The notes beneath the pieces were generated by a model that saw only the letters and a program-made list of their open reading frames with translations, did no database searches and was not told the origin of the DNA. A stretch of 64,000 nucleotides of DNA from Nitrospira sp. (GTDB lineage Bacteria > Nitrospirota > Nitrospiria > Nitrospirales > Nitrospiraceae), in assembly GCA_016715825.1 (NCBI GenBank), contig JADJXO010000001.1, positions 743,001-807,000 on the forward strand, in the 5' to 3' direction. Numbering within the stretch: the stretch's first letter is position 1; each line of letters starts with the position of its first letter. Below are positions 36,645 to 45,188 of this stretch, piece after piece. The position numbers and the translations under genes were made by a program.

Positions 36645-37235
36645 ATGAACCGTATGAGTTGGAAGGAAATCATCGTTGGGACTCTCGCAGGACTTTCAAT
36701 CTTGGCTTCACCGGCCGTAGGAAAGATGAACGGTGACAGTAAAGGATCGGAGGTTCGAATAGACAATCGAGGGCATGGATCGCTCAATAGTGGACCGGGA
36801 TCATTGAATGGTGGTCATGGGTCTATCAATAGTGGTCGAGATGGAAAGGGGCGAGACTATACGGTAGTGGCTCAGGTCGATCATATGCGCCAGGAGGATC
36901 GACGGGCGGACAGAAGAGAAGACCGCCGAGAAGATCGCCGGATGGATCGTCGTGAAGATCGGCGCGAGGACCGGAGAGAGGATCGACGGATGGATCGGCA
37001 AGCGGATCGTCGAGACAATCATCGCTCGAACGCCGGCGGGGAGCTCCGCGGACTGGACCGAGCCGACCATGTGGCCGGCGAGCACGGTCGAGGTGGGCGA
37101 GAGAACGCCCGCATGATGCAGATCGATCGGCTGAACCGACCGGAACGGATGGAGCGCTTTGAACGACCGGATCGTCCGGAAAAACCTGAGAAGCCCGAAC
37201 GCTCTGAACGACCGGAACGCTCTGGAAGAAACTGA
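36645..37235 (+). CDS. Exported highly charged Arg/Glu/Asp-repeat protein
   Basis: A 196-residue protein with a signal peptide (IIVGTLAGLSILASPAVG), then a Gly/Ser/Asn-rich segment built on GSLNSG/GSINSG units, then ten D-R-R-x tetrapeptides (residues 85-124), and a C-terminal tail of ERP/DRP/EKP units. Outside the signal peptide there is almost no apolar residue run, so it is probably disordered or forms a charged coil. A similar tail is found in the protein encoded at 40189. Function unknown. AAGGAG before ATG 36645 and a strong terminator after the stop mark an independent transcript. Confidence 0.75.
   Translation: MNRMSWKEIIVGTLAGLSILASPAVGKMNGDSKGSEVRIDNRGHGSLNSGPGSLNGGHGSINSGRDGKGRDYTVVAQVDHMRQEDRRADRREDRREDRRMDRREDRREDRREDRRMDRQADRRDNHRSNAGGELRGLDRADHVAGEHGRGGRENARMMQIDRLNRPERMERFERPDRPEKPEKPERSERPERSGRN
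36897..37016 (+). repeat. Ten tandem 12-bp units encoding D-R-R-x
   Basis: Exactly 120 bp, ten in-frame 12-bp units encoding D-R-R-x (one unit is D-R-Q-A). The fourth residue runs A-E-E-M-E-E-E-M-A-D. The codons vary between units, so the repeat is held at protein level. Confidence 0.9.
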
Positions 37236-37266
37236 ATACGGTCGGTCATCACTGCTTGGAGTGGCT

Positions 37267-37296
37267 ACGGCGCCGAGACGGTCTCGGCGCCGTTTT
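37267..37296 (+). terminator. Rho-independent terminator
   Basis: ACGGCGCCGAGAC (37267-37279) is the exact reverse complement of 37281-37293, followed by a T-run. The stem is very stable; the innermost pairs must open to make a loop. It lies 32 bp after the repeat-protein stop. Confidence 0.93.
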
Positions 37297-37428
37297 TCTG
37301 TGTATCTGAGATGTGTGTCAAATTGTTGCATGTCACGAAGTCCGTTGCTAACCTACAGAATATGTATTGGTTCGTACGAGATCATATGGCGGGAGAGTTC
37401 TTAATCCGGAAAGGGATGGTGAGTGACG

Positions 37429-38337
37429 ATGCAGAAGTGGATGGTGGTCGTGGTGACAATGTTCGGAATGGTTGCCTGTGCGATGGACCGGGTATACGCA
37501 ACAGATCCGTACGACAAGAGACCCCAACCTACAGCTGAACGAAACTGGCAGATTGGGATTACCCCCAGTTACAGCAGCGGAAACTTTGGCACCACGACCA
37601 CCAATGAATTTGTGTACGTCCCGTTTTCAATACGGCGCTACTTTCGAGACGGCGATGTGTCGTTGGTGATTCCGTTTGTGTCGGTGACCAGTAACGGCAC
37701 AGCGACGTTGGTTGGTGGTCAGCCGATTCAGACGTTGCCTGGACGGTGCCTCAAGAAGGGCGGGACAGAAATCGATACGGACAAGCCGGAGTGTCTTGCC
37801 TTGCTTAATGCCGGCCAGGGTGTTGCCGGGCAGGCGGCACAAAAGGTGACCAATTCAGGCCTCGGTGATATCATCCTCAGGGGACGCTACTACCTCGTGG
37901 AAGAACGGGACTATGTCCCACTGATTGCCATCACCGGGCGTTTAAAGATCCCCACCGCCAGTGAAGGAAAGGGCTTGGGAACCGGTGCCCTTGACCATGG
38001 ATACGGGATCGAAATATCCAAGCTTATCGGGGAGAAGTGGTTGGCTTTCCTCGACGGCGGGTACAATTTCATTGGGAATCCCGATGGCGTGGAGTTACAG
38101 AACCAGTATTGGTATGACGTCGGCGCCGGTTACTACTTCACCAAGAATCTCCTGGCGAGCGTCTATTTTGAGGAGTATCGGGCATTAGTACCGGGTCTCG
38201 TGAATATTCGAGATTTCTTTTTCGCGATGAATTACAAAGCGTCCGCTGCCTGGAGATTCAACGGCGGTGTGGCGGTTGGTGTCTCCAACGGCGCGCCCGA
38301 CTATGTGGTCTCAATCGGGACCAGTTACCGATTTTAA
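37429..38337 (+). CDS. Outer-membrane beta-barrel protein (transporter-like)
   Basis: This 302-residue protein has a signal peptide (WMVVVVTMFGMVACAMDRVYA) and a beta-barrel body ending in an aromatic residue (SIGTSYRF), the usual end of an outer-membrane barrel. Alternating strands such as FVYVPFSIRRYF, DVSLVIPFVSV, LGDIILRGRYYL and WYDVGAGYYFT are typical of the MetA-pathway/transporter outer-membrane group. A Cys pair (GRCLKK, PECLAL) lies in a likely extracellular loop. ATG 37429 has GGTGAG upstream; GTG 37423 is an alternative. Cargo is unknown. Confidence 0.78.
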   Translation: MQKWMVVVVTMFGMVACAMDRVYATDPYDKRPQPTAERNWQIGITPSYSSGNFGTTTTNEFVYVPFSIRRYFRDGDVSLVIPFVSVTSNGTATLVGGQPIQTLPGRCLKKGGTEIDTDKPECLALLNAGQGVAGQAAQKVTNSGLGDIILRGRYYLVEERDYVPLIAITGRLKIPTASEGKGLGTGALDHGYGIEISKLIGEKWLAFLDGGYNFIGNPDGVELQNQYWYDVGAGYYFTKNLLASVYFEEYRALVPGLVNIRDFFFAMNYKASAAWRFNGGVAVGVSNGAPDYVVSIGTSYRF

Positions 38338-38421
38338 CCGAGCTTCCCAGTCTTTGAGGGTTGTTTACGCCCTGCAGCCCCCTGCGTCTAATGTTATGTG
38401 TAGGCCAAAACAGACGGTCCC

Positions 38422-39045
38422 GTGGCATCGGACCAGACTAACCGGAATCGGAGTATGCCGCCGGATCTGAAGGTAGGACCCGATGATGCACAACTGGTTG
38501 CCCGTAGCCTCAAGCAAGATCATGAGGCCTTCGGACAACTCATTGAGCGACATGCGTCTACGATTGTGAGTCTGGCTTATCGGATGGTGGGGAATCGTGC
38601 GGAAGCTGAAGACCTGGCTCAGGAAGCATTTCTCACGGCCTTCAAGGCGCTCGCGACATTTCGTGCCGATTCCAAGTTCTCGACCTGGCTCTACCGGATC
38701 GGAGTCAATAAGTGTAAGGACTGGCTGCGAGCCAAGCGTCCAGGAAAGGGACCGGCCGACCTCGATGTGGATGAGGCGTTGGACAGCCATGTCGCCGAGA
38801 TGCGGACGCCGGAGCGACTGCTGTCGCAACAGCAGGTGGCGAACCAGTTGGAAGAAGCGATAGCACGCTTGCCACCGCTCTATCGCGAGGCCTTCGTTCT
38901 GAAGCATGTCGAAGGACTCAGTTATGAGGAGATGGAAGAGATGCTCGGTGTGAACAGCGACACACTCAAAATGCGGGTGTATAAGGGGCGGCTCCAGCTC
39001 AGCCGTGACCTGGTGGCCTTACGCCCCACAGGACAGGATACATAA
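38422..39045 (+). CDS. ECF sigma factor with adjacent anti-sigma gene
   Basis: A 207-residue ECF sigma factor with region 2 (EAFGQLIERHASTIVSLAYRM, quoted as AFGQLIERHA, then AEDLAQEAFLTAFKAL, FSTWLYRIGVNKCKDWLR) and region 4 (LPPLYREAFVLKHVEGLSYEEMEEMLGV, quoted as LPPLYREAFVLKHVEGLSYE, and LKMRVYKGRLQLSRDL). Length is typical. GTG 38422 is the likely start. The next gene, 17 bp on, encodes a membrane protein with an anti-sigma-like N terminus, so this pair forms a signalling unit for the envelope genes around it. Confidence 0.92.
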   Translation: MASDQTNRNRSMPPDLKVGPDDAQLVARSLKQDHEAFGQLIERHASTIVSLAYRMVGNRAEAEDLAQEAFLTAFKALATFRADSKFSTWLYRIGVNKCKDWLRAKRPGKGPADLDVDEALDSHVAEMRTPERLLSQQQVANQLEEAIARLPPLYREAFVLKHVEGLSYEEMEEMLGVNSDTLKMRVYKGRLQLSRDLVALRPTGQDT

Positions 39046-39062
39046 CGCGGCCTGGTGACCGT

Positions 39063-39746
39063 ATGGATGAACACGAACTTCTTCTCCAACGATTTGTGGA
39101 TCACGATCTCACTCCCGAGGAGCGAGTCAGATTTCTACAAGCCATCGATGCAGAACCAGACCTTCGCCGACAGTGGCTGAATCTTGAGATGGTTGTTGCC
39201 GAAGCCGTTGCACTGCCCAAGATTGTGCCTTCGCCGAAATTCTTCACTGAGCTGAAAACCAGGCTCGAGCCACGGTCGCCTACTTGGTGGGAGCGACTGT
39301 GGGTGACCGTCACGGCACCACGCACATTGGAGTGGAATCTTGTCGGTGCCGTTGCTGCAGCTTGTATTGCCATCGTATCCGTCGTGGGTGTATTTGCCGT
39401 CCTACCTCCCCGGGTTGTGGAAATGCCAGCGCCTACTGGTCCGGCACATACCATTGCAGCTCAGATGGAGCAAGCAAAGCCGAAGGTGTTTGTCCGTCTC
39501 ATTCTCCTCCAGCCGGACGCGCACTCGGTCTCTGTTGCGGGAGACTTCAACGGATGGAATCCAGCGCGAACCCCGTTGGAACGGTCCGATGGGGGCATGT
39601 GGACTGCCACCATTCCTCTAACTCCCGGCCGATATCAATATATGTTTGTCATCGACGGGAAAGAGTGGATTGTCGATCCGTTGGCAGATGAGGAAACCAC
39701 CGATGGTTTTGGTGCGCACAATGCGGTGCTTGATGTTGCCATCTAG
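39063..39746 (+). CDS. Anti-sigma factor with an external CBM48 domain
   Basis: This 227-residue membrane protein has a cytoplasmic helical N terminus (LLLQRFVDHDLTPEERVRFL, then RRQWLNLEMVV) of anti-sigma type without the zinc H-x3-C-x2-C motif. One transmembrane helix follows (residues ~92-114). The outer part (residues ~141-227) is a complete CBM48/glycogen-recognition beta-sandwich: VSVAGDFNGWNP, GMWTATIPLTPGRYQYMFVIDG, quoted as IPLTPGRYQYMFVIDG, EWIVDP and TDGFGAHN. It should hold the ECF sigma factor until an outside signal, perhaps a polysaccharide, is bound. Signal identity is inferred from the domain only. Confidence 0.82.
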   Translation: MDEHELLLQRFVDHDLTPEERVRFLQAIDAEPDLRRQWLNLEMVVAEAVALPKIVPSPKFFTELKTRLEPRSPTWWERLWVTVTAPRTLEWNLVGAVAAACIAIVSVVGVFAVLPPRVVEMPAPTGPAHTIAAQMEQAKPKVFVRLILLQPDAHSVSVAGDFNGWNPARTPLERSDGGMWTATIPLTPGRYQYMFVIDGKEWIVDPLADEETTDGFGAHNAVLDVAI

Positions 39747-39799
39747 CGTCTATACCTGTTCCCTTGAAACGATCGGCAACCTGCATTACTCTTGTGCTC

Positions 39800-40183
39800 A
39801 TGTACAGAACGCCGAGACCTCATGGGTGCTTCCAATCGATTGCGCTGTTGAGCCTCTTTCTCGTATTGATCGGGACTTGGGGTTGCGCCACGACCTTGAG
39901 GCCCGAACGGCCGAGAACCACAGCTCAAGGAGTCCAATTTACCGTATCGGCACCAGGGGCCAAGGCTGTCTGTCTCGTCGGTTCCTTCAATGGGTGGGTC
40001 AAACATACCACACCGATGACCATCGTAGATGGGGCGATCTGGTCAGTGGTCGTGCCCTTGAAGGAAGGGGAGTATCCCTTCATGTATGTCATTGACCAAG
40101 GCCAGTGGATCACACCACCCCATGCCGATGATTTTGTGACGGATGGATTCGGACAAACAAACGGAATAGTGGTGGTACGGTAA
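39800..40183 (+). CDS. CBM48-domain lipoprotein
   Basis: A 127-residue lipoprotein with signal core IALLSLFLVLIGTWGC (lipobox cysteine) and a single CBM48 domain: FTVSAPGAKAVCLVGSFNGW, IWSVVVPLKEGEYPFMYVID, quoted as VVVPLKEGEYPFMYVID, and FVTDGFGQTNGIVVV. It is clearly related to the outer domain of the anti-sigma factor upstream, so the two probably arose by duplication. It would bind alpha-glucan-like chains on the periplasmic side of a membrane. TTG 39764 is a possible earlier start with no better ribosome-binding site. Confidence 0.78.
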   Translation: MYRTPRPHGCFQSIALLSLFLVLIGTWGCATTLRPERPRTTAQGVQFTVSAPGAKAVCLVGSFNGWVKHTTPMTIVDGAIWSVVVPLKEGEYPFMYVIDQGQWITPPHADDFVTDGFGQTNGIVVVR

Positions 40184-40188
40184 ACGCC

Positions 40189-41127
40189 ATGAGGAACGGG
40201 ACTGTTACACGATACATCATCCTAAGCATGGCACTGACGCACTGGATCACTCCTGTCCAGGCAGAATCTCTTTCGAATCAAGATCGAGCGGAGATCAATC
40301 GGCTGCGGGCTGCGCAAGGTCATTCATCCGACGATATCACCGCCCTCCTCGAACAGGTCAATAAGGCCGGTGACCGAGGTCTACCGGTTGAATCGCTGGC
40401 CAATAAAGTGAAAGAGGGGCTCGCAAAAGGAATTGATCCCAAGCGGATCGACCCGGTGCTTCGACAAATGACCTCTCGGCTTGAATCCGCGCATGAGGTC
40501 TTGGAAGAAGCGAAGGGGCGCGGCATAGCCGAGGGGAACCGGCAGCGTGCGCTGGAAACCATGGCGGAAGCATTTGCACGTGGAGCGACGGCAGACGAGG
40601 TGCGGGAGCTGAGCAGACTGTCTCAGGAAGGCCGTCATAAGGCGACTCAGGAGGAACTTGCGGCCGGTGCGAAAGGCCTCGCCGTGATGAAAGAAGGGAA
40701 GATTCCGTCGAAGGACGGAACGGCCTTGGTCGGTGAGGGAATCAAACAAGGCTATCGCGCATCCGAACTCTTAGACCTCGGTCGAGAAGTCAAACGGCGA
40801 GGGTCCGACTTTAAAGAAGGGCGTGCGAGTCTTCAAACGCTTCGTGACAAAGTCAGCAAAGGCGAACGAAGCGATCGGCTCTTTCGTGATGATCACAGCG
40901 GTTCCGGAGGGGATCGCGATCGGGGAGAACGCAGCGATCGTGGCGGGAAGGGGGGCCGCGACGATTCCGACAGAGACCGATCTGACCGACATGAGCAATC
41001 CGGCAGCCGAGACCGATCGGAGCGAATGGACCGTCCTGATAAAGTAGATCGAATCGAGCGTCCTGACCGCCTGGACAGTAGGGACCGCCCCGAGCGATCC
41101 GATCGTTCCGGCCGCGGACGCGATTGA
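40189..41127 (+). CDS. Exported helical-repeat protein with charged Arg/Asp-rich tail
   Basis: This 312-residue protein has a signal peptide (IILSMALTHWITPVQA) and a helical middle (residues ~30-220) in which units recur around G-[IAY]-[DT]-x-[KD]-[RE]-[IVL], for example GIDPKRI, GATADEV and GYRASEL, suggesting short alpha-helical repeats. The last ~85 residues are a disordered tail of Arg, Asp, Gly and Ser with RPDR, RPER and RSDR units, like the tail of the protein at 36645. It begins 5 bp after the CBM48 lipoprotein and is probably the last gene of the sigma-factor operon. No family is recognised. Confidence 0.72.
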   Translation: MRNGTVTRYIILSMALTHWITPVQAESLSNQDRAEINRLRAAQGHSSDDITALLEQVNKAGDRGLPVESLANKVKEGLAKGIDPKRIDPVLRQMTSRLESAHEVLEEAKGRGIAEGNRQRALETMAEAFARGATADEVRELSRLSQEGRHKATQEELAAGAKGLAVMKEGKIPSKDGTALVGEGIKQGYRASELLDLGREVKRRGSDFKEGRASLQTLRDKVSKGERSDRLFRDDHSGSGGDRDRGERSDRGGKGGRDDSDRDRSDRHEQSGSRDRSERMDRPDKVDRIERPDRLDSRDRPERSDRSGRGRD

Positions 41128-41410
41128 TCACTCAATAATTGTCTCACCCCGCACGGTTCACAAGGACCACACGTAACGGCAATGACCCTGCGCAGGTTCC
41201 CGAGCCGGTTGACTGGAACAGTCAGTTCAGGAGTAATGTATCGTTGTGACACAGCTCTATAGTTTGACATTCCCCTGATGTCTTTACGTTGTATATCGGG
41301 TAGGTTGACACCAACGACCTAATCGTTACAGGCCACGAGTACGTATGCCAGCGAAGGCACAACACTGTCCTCATTAAGGCGTCGGCTCTCATGCCACCGA
41401 TGGTTAAAGC

Positions 41411-42841
41411 TTAGTAGAAGCTGTACCGTAAGAGGATGCTGGCGAGAAACGCTCCGCTACGAGACGTGTCAGGAAATGCATCGCCAGGGGAAAAATACCC
41501 GAGCACAAACTTCGTCTGTAAATGCGGTATCCCCTGATAGCCTGCCACGAAATCGATTTCGTGGCCGATGTCTTTACTGAGGCCGGTCGGATCGATCGAA
41601 AGATCGGAGCCACGGACACGTGTCGACGCGTGGTCCTGCAAGTAATAGTGATAGATCAAGTCAAACGAGGTCTTTGAAAACGGCTTGATACCGACGCCAC
41701 CGGTAAAGACCATGAGATTACTCAGCCTCGGATCCAGCACTTCGCCGTAATATTTGAAACGAGCGACCCCACTGAATTTGTCGGAGTTCCCTTGAAAACC
41801 GGTCTGTCGAAACGATCCATCGACATTGTCGTCAGGATTCCCGTCTCCGGTACCATACGCATACCCGATCGTGACGGATGGTTCCCAGGACCCATCAAAA
41901 GCTTGTGTCAGTCCCACATCGATTGCCTCACCTCGAATCCGCTCGCCTCCATCTGAGCCACGGACCACCGCTGCCTGAAGCCAATATTTCAAGTCTTTCA
42001 AGAGTCGTCCGCTTGTTTGGAGGCCGACATAGATCGGTTGTGCCGAACCAAGGCGCTGTTGATCCTGATAAAGAGCAAACAGCCCGATATGATTTTTCTT
42101 GCCGAATTTGTAGTCGGCGTACAGGTAATAATTGACGAACGTTTCTTCGTCGTCCCCTTCTTCCGTCCGTAAGAGATTCCGCTGAACCACGTTCAATTGG
42201 CTGACCGAAAGCTCAACGGAGAAGTTATCGTACTGGTATCCGAGCCTGATGGCGTCCATATTGTCGTTGAACAGCCATCGCCTGGAGTCGATGAACCGCT
42301 GTCTTCCGACCTGCAGCCTGGCGCCGGGCACGACGTTCCGCAGCGTAAGGAAGGCCAGGTTCATCTTGAGTTCCGTCGGCTGAGACGTATCCTCGATTTC
42401 CTCCACTGAAATCGGTACCTCTAGAACAGGATTGGCATAGAACTGTAGGTATTGGTTTGGAGTATAGGCAAATGCAGGGGAGAGAATCGGTGCCAGAATG
42501 CTGTCGGCCTTGCCCAGGTCTGAGGAGAGGCTATAGTTACGATTGCTTTCTCCCTCTAACGAGACGTACCCACCGAACGTCAAATTGGGGCCGATCGGGA
42601 TGGTCGCCCTTGGGGGTGCGGTCTGATCAAATGGCTCAACGGCCTGACCAGGGGGCAGACCATTGGTCTGACTGTACGTCGGAAGAATCGGACCATTGTG
42701 TACTGAAGGCCCGCTTGATGACGCTGCTGAGGATTGCATCGCCCTATCTGAAGATTCCTCTGCCGCATACGGAGCGGTGGTCAGCAATAACGTACAAGCT
42801 GACGTCATGAGCATGAGTCGAATTGTCGCCTCGCAGGTCAT
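41411..42841 (-). CDS. AlgE-like alginate-export family outer-membrane porin
   Basis: A 476-residue beta-barrel protein with a signal peptide (LMLMTSACTLLLTTAPYAA) and an AlgE-like (alginate export) barrel: FGGYVSLEGESN, LQVGRQRFIDSRRWLFNDN, NMDAIRLGYQYDNFSVEL-type strands, KFGKKNHIGLFALYQD, and a final strand ending SILLRYSFY. In alginate producers AlgE lets the polymer out through the outer membrane. Here it is the last gene of a long polysaccharide operon and follows the ABC exporter. ATG 42841 is chosen for a compact signal peptide; GTG 42898, ATG 42892 and ATG 42889 are alternatives. The 283 bp between this gene and 41127 hold no gene. Confidence 0.82.
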   Translation of the reverse strand: MTCEATIRLMLMTSACTLLLTTAPYAAEESSDRAMQSSAASSSGPSVHNGPILPTYSQTNGLPPGQAVEPFDQTAPPRATIPIGPNLTFGGYVSLEGESNRNYSLSSDLGKADSILAPILSPAFAYTPNQYLQFYANPVLEVPISVEEIEDTSQPTELKMNLAFLTLRNVVPGARLQVGRQRFIDSRRWLFNDNMDAIRLGYQYDNFSVELSVSQLNVVQRNLLRTEEGDDEETFVNYYLYADYKFGKKNHIGLFALYQDQQRLGSAQPIYVGLQTSGRLLKDLKYWLQAAVVRGSDGGERIRGEAIDVGLTQAFDGSWEPSVTIGYAYGTGDGNPDDNVDGSFRQTGFQGNSDKFSGVARFKYYGEVLDPRLSNLMVFTGGVGIKPFSKTSFDLIYHYYLQDHASTRVRGSDLSIDPTGLSKDIGHEIDFVAGYQGIPHLQTKFVLGYFSPGDAFPDTSRSGAFLASILLRYSFY

Positions 42842-42909
42842 GCTCTTTAGACGCAAAGCACGAGCTGGCGTTACCCAGTTTGTAGACATCATTCGCACAT
42901 ATGTTGGCG

Positions 42910-44742
42910 TTACGTCAGGTTCTTCGATTGAAGGCCGAGCAGATTATCGGATTGTTGCGTATAGAGGCCGGCATAGAGCCCCTGGCGTTCCAGCAACTGT
43001 CGATGCGTACCCTGTTCGACCAATTCACCTTGGTCTAGGACAAGGATGTGGTCGAATAGCTCCATTCCGACAAATTGATGGGTGATGACAATGGTCGTTC
43101 GGTCTGCTTGGATGCGGGTGATGGCTTCTCGAACATAGGTGGCCGATCCCTGGTCGAGGGAGGCCGTTGGTTCGTCCAAGACTAAAATAGACGGTTGTTT
43201 TACAAGTGCCCGCGCAAGGCAGATCCGTTGCCGCTGTCCGCCGGACAACGTGCTACCACGTTCTCCGATCACGGTCTCGTACCCGTGCGGCAGCCTGGAT
43301 ATAAAATCATGTGCATTGGCCTCCCGAGCCGCGTCGATAATCTGTTCGAGGGTAGCATGTTCCGCCCCGTACGAAATGTTGTCCGCAATACCGGCTCGAC
43401 ACAACAGGGTATCTTGCAACACCACACCAATTTCACGGCGAAGTGATTCACGTTGGTACTCTGCAAGATCTCGCCCATCAAGCATGATCGACCCACTTGA
43501 AGGCTGATAGAGTCTGAGCAACAAGTTGACCAATGTGGACTTTCCGGATCCGGAAGGGCCGACTATGGCGACCCGCTGGCCCGGCAATATCCGGAAACAC
43601 AAATCCGCGAGGACCGGACAGCCTTTGAGATATCCAAACGAGACGTGTTCAAATCGGATCTCGCCTCGGAGCTGTGTTGCCTTGACGGCATCAGGGCGGT
43701 CTTCAATGTCCGGTTCGACACCCAGTAAATCGGCAATACGATCGGCGCTCACCGTCGCTTTAGAAAATTGAGCCGACAGCTTCGACAGGTCCTTGATAGG
43801 GCTATAGAGGTTCTTCATATAGCTGACAAAGATGAGCAGGTCGCCCGGTGTCATACGGGCTTTGAGCACCTGCCAGGCTCCGAAGAACACGGTGATGGCC
43901 GTACTGATCGCACCGATGATCGAGACGACTCGTGTCACCGCAGCAGTGGTCCTGGCTGTTTGAAGCCCCGTATGTAAGTGTTTTGTGCTTTCCTGCTTGA
44001 AGCGATCTTGTTCAAACCGCTCTCGGCCGAACGTTTGGACGACGGAGATGGAGGAGAGGGATTCGCTGAGCTGTGAGGCGATGCGACTCTCCTGCTCTCG
44101 CTGCTCACGCGTCGTGGCCAAGATTTTCCGATTCAGGATAAAGAGACCGCTGATAAGGATCGGCATGGTGGCGAGAATGATGAGACTGAGCTCCCAGTTG
44201 ACGACGAACATGACCGTAAACATACCCATGAACGTGAAAACATGGCCGGAGACGGCCAACGGAATATCGGTGAAGGCATTCTTCAAGGTCTGCGTATCGC
44301 CTGCCAATTTCGTCAAGAGTTCCCCGGACCGAGTTTGTGAATGGAACGACAGCGAAAGCCCTTGAACATGGGCGAAAAGATGCTGCCGGATCGTAAACAC
44401 CAAGTGGTGGCCGATTTTGCTCGTCACGAACGATTGAGCGTAGGAGAGGGCCCCGCTCATGATCGCAATCACGGCAATCGATGCGGCAAGGCCGCCCAAC
44501 ACGGTCAATGGCCAGGTGTCATATAGAGCACTGAGGAAAGCGAGTGACGGGGGAGTCGGCTTCTGCAGCAAGATATAGTCAAGAATGAGTTTGAGCGGCC
44601 ATGGCACCACCAGTTGCATAAGGGTCACACCGAACAGACAGCCTCCGGCCAAAGCCAGGTGTCTCTTGGCTGAACGTAGATGCGAGGCGATGATCGTTCG
44701 AAATCGTGCTCGCCCTCGTAAGTAGGTCTCGTTCTGCATCAT
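42910..44742 (-). CDS. MsbA-like ABC exporter, permease fused to ATPase
   Basis: This 610-residue half-transporter has six membrane helices in residues ~25-310 and an ATPase domain at ~370-600 with Walker A GPSGSGKSTLV, the Q loop in VVLQDTLLCR, signature LSGGQRQRICLARAL and Walker B ILVLDEPTASLD, then H in the switch (TTIVITHQ). It works as a homodimer to flip lipid-linked glycans or glycolipids across the inner membrane. In this operon it is the only inner-membrane exporter, so it likely moves the glycan or its lipid-linked precursor. ATG 44742 overlaps the deacetylase stop as ATGA. Confidence 0.93.
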   Translation of the reverse strand: MMQNETYLRGRARFRTIIASHLRSAKRHLALAGGCLFGVTLMQLVVPWPLKLILDYILLQKPTPPSLAFLSALYDTWPLTVLGGLAASIAVIAIMSGALSYAQSFVTSKIGHHLVFTIRQHLFAHVQGLSLSFHSQTRSGELLTKLAGDTQTLKNAFTDIPLAVSGHVFTFMGMFTVMFVVNWELSLIILATMPILISGLFILNRKILATTREQREQESRIASQLSESLSSISVVQTFGRERFEQDRFKQESTKHLHTGLQTARTTAAVTRVVSIIGAISTAITVFFGAWQVLKARMTPGDLLIFVSYMKNLYSPIKDLSKLSAQFSKATVSADRIADLLGVEPDIEDRPDAVKATQLRGEIRFEHVSFGYLKGCPVLADLCFRILPGQRVAIVGPSGSGKSTLVNLLLRLYQPSSGSIMLDGRDLAEYQRESLRREIGVVLQDTLLCRAGIADNISYGAEHATLEQIIDAAREANAHDFISRLPHGYETVIGERGSTLSGGQRQRICLARALVKQPSILVLDEPTASLDQGSATYVREAITRIQADRTTIVITHQFVGMELFDHILVLDQGELVEQGTHRQLLERQGLYAGLYTQQSDNLLGLQSKNLT

Positions 44743-45188
44743 TGTTGCGTCACCTGTGATTCCTGTGAGAGCGGAAGTAGCGTACGAAACGTATGGAATC
44801 GCACTGCCGAGTGGCTGGCCAACTCGCAGAGCAACTGATCGAGAAACTTGAAGGCATCTTTGGTCATAACCTTATGATGGAGTAATAACCCGACGAGGGG
44901 AAATGCTTCCAACTGCTCAAGCAATGCATGGACGATATCATCCGGGGACTTCATTCTGGCTCCCTCTTTCCAAGAGTAGAGATCCAGCGTGGTCGAAATC
45001 TCCGTGAAGCGGTATTCGGTGATCCGCTCCTGACCTCTATCCTTTGACAAGATCTGAAACCCGAGTTCCTCAAGGGCTCGATAGGTGTCCGTTGTGCAGC
45101 GGTTCCAGGGCGGCGTGAAAGCCGGATAAAACTGCTCCTCAAATGTGGATTCAAGAATGGCTTTCCCCTGTGCGATGTCGTTCAGTTG
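44739..45188 (-). pseudogene. C-terminal half of a polysaccharide deacetylase domain, cut off by an in-frame TAG
   Basis: Reading on from the TAG at 45189-45191 in the same frame gives 149 more residues with clear deacetylase content: QLNDIAQGKAIL, AFTPPWNRC (the conserved Arg motif), ALEELGFQILSKD, and a His-rich region HALLEQL-VGLLLHHKVM. There is no frameshift: the distance between the two parts is a whole number of codons. The first ATG inside this part (45050) would lose the Arg motif, so it is not a separate gene. It ends in ATGA overlapping the ABC exporter start. It is either a decayed or mis-sequenced part of the upstream gene or is read through. Confidence 0.75.

Noticed and set aside
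36897..37016. CRISPR array
   Set aside because: The repeat is an in-frame 12-bp coding unit without spacers and lies inside an exported protein gene. No CRISPR array was seen in the window.
41210..41224. Terminator between the convergent genes at 41127 and 41411
   Set aside because: TGACTG-GAA-CAGTCA is a real short dyad but the stem is only 6 bp and no T-run follows on either strand.
44739..45050. Independent 103-codon gene
   Set aside because: It is the in-frame continuation of the upstream deacetylase after a TAG; its ATG has no ribosome-binding site and lies inside the domain.
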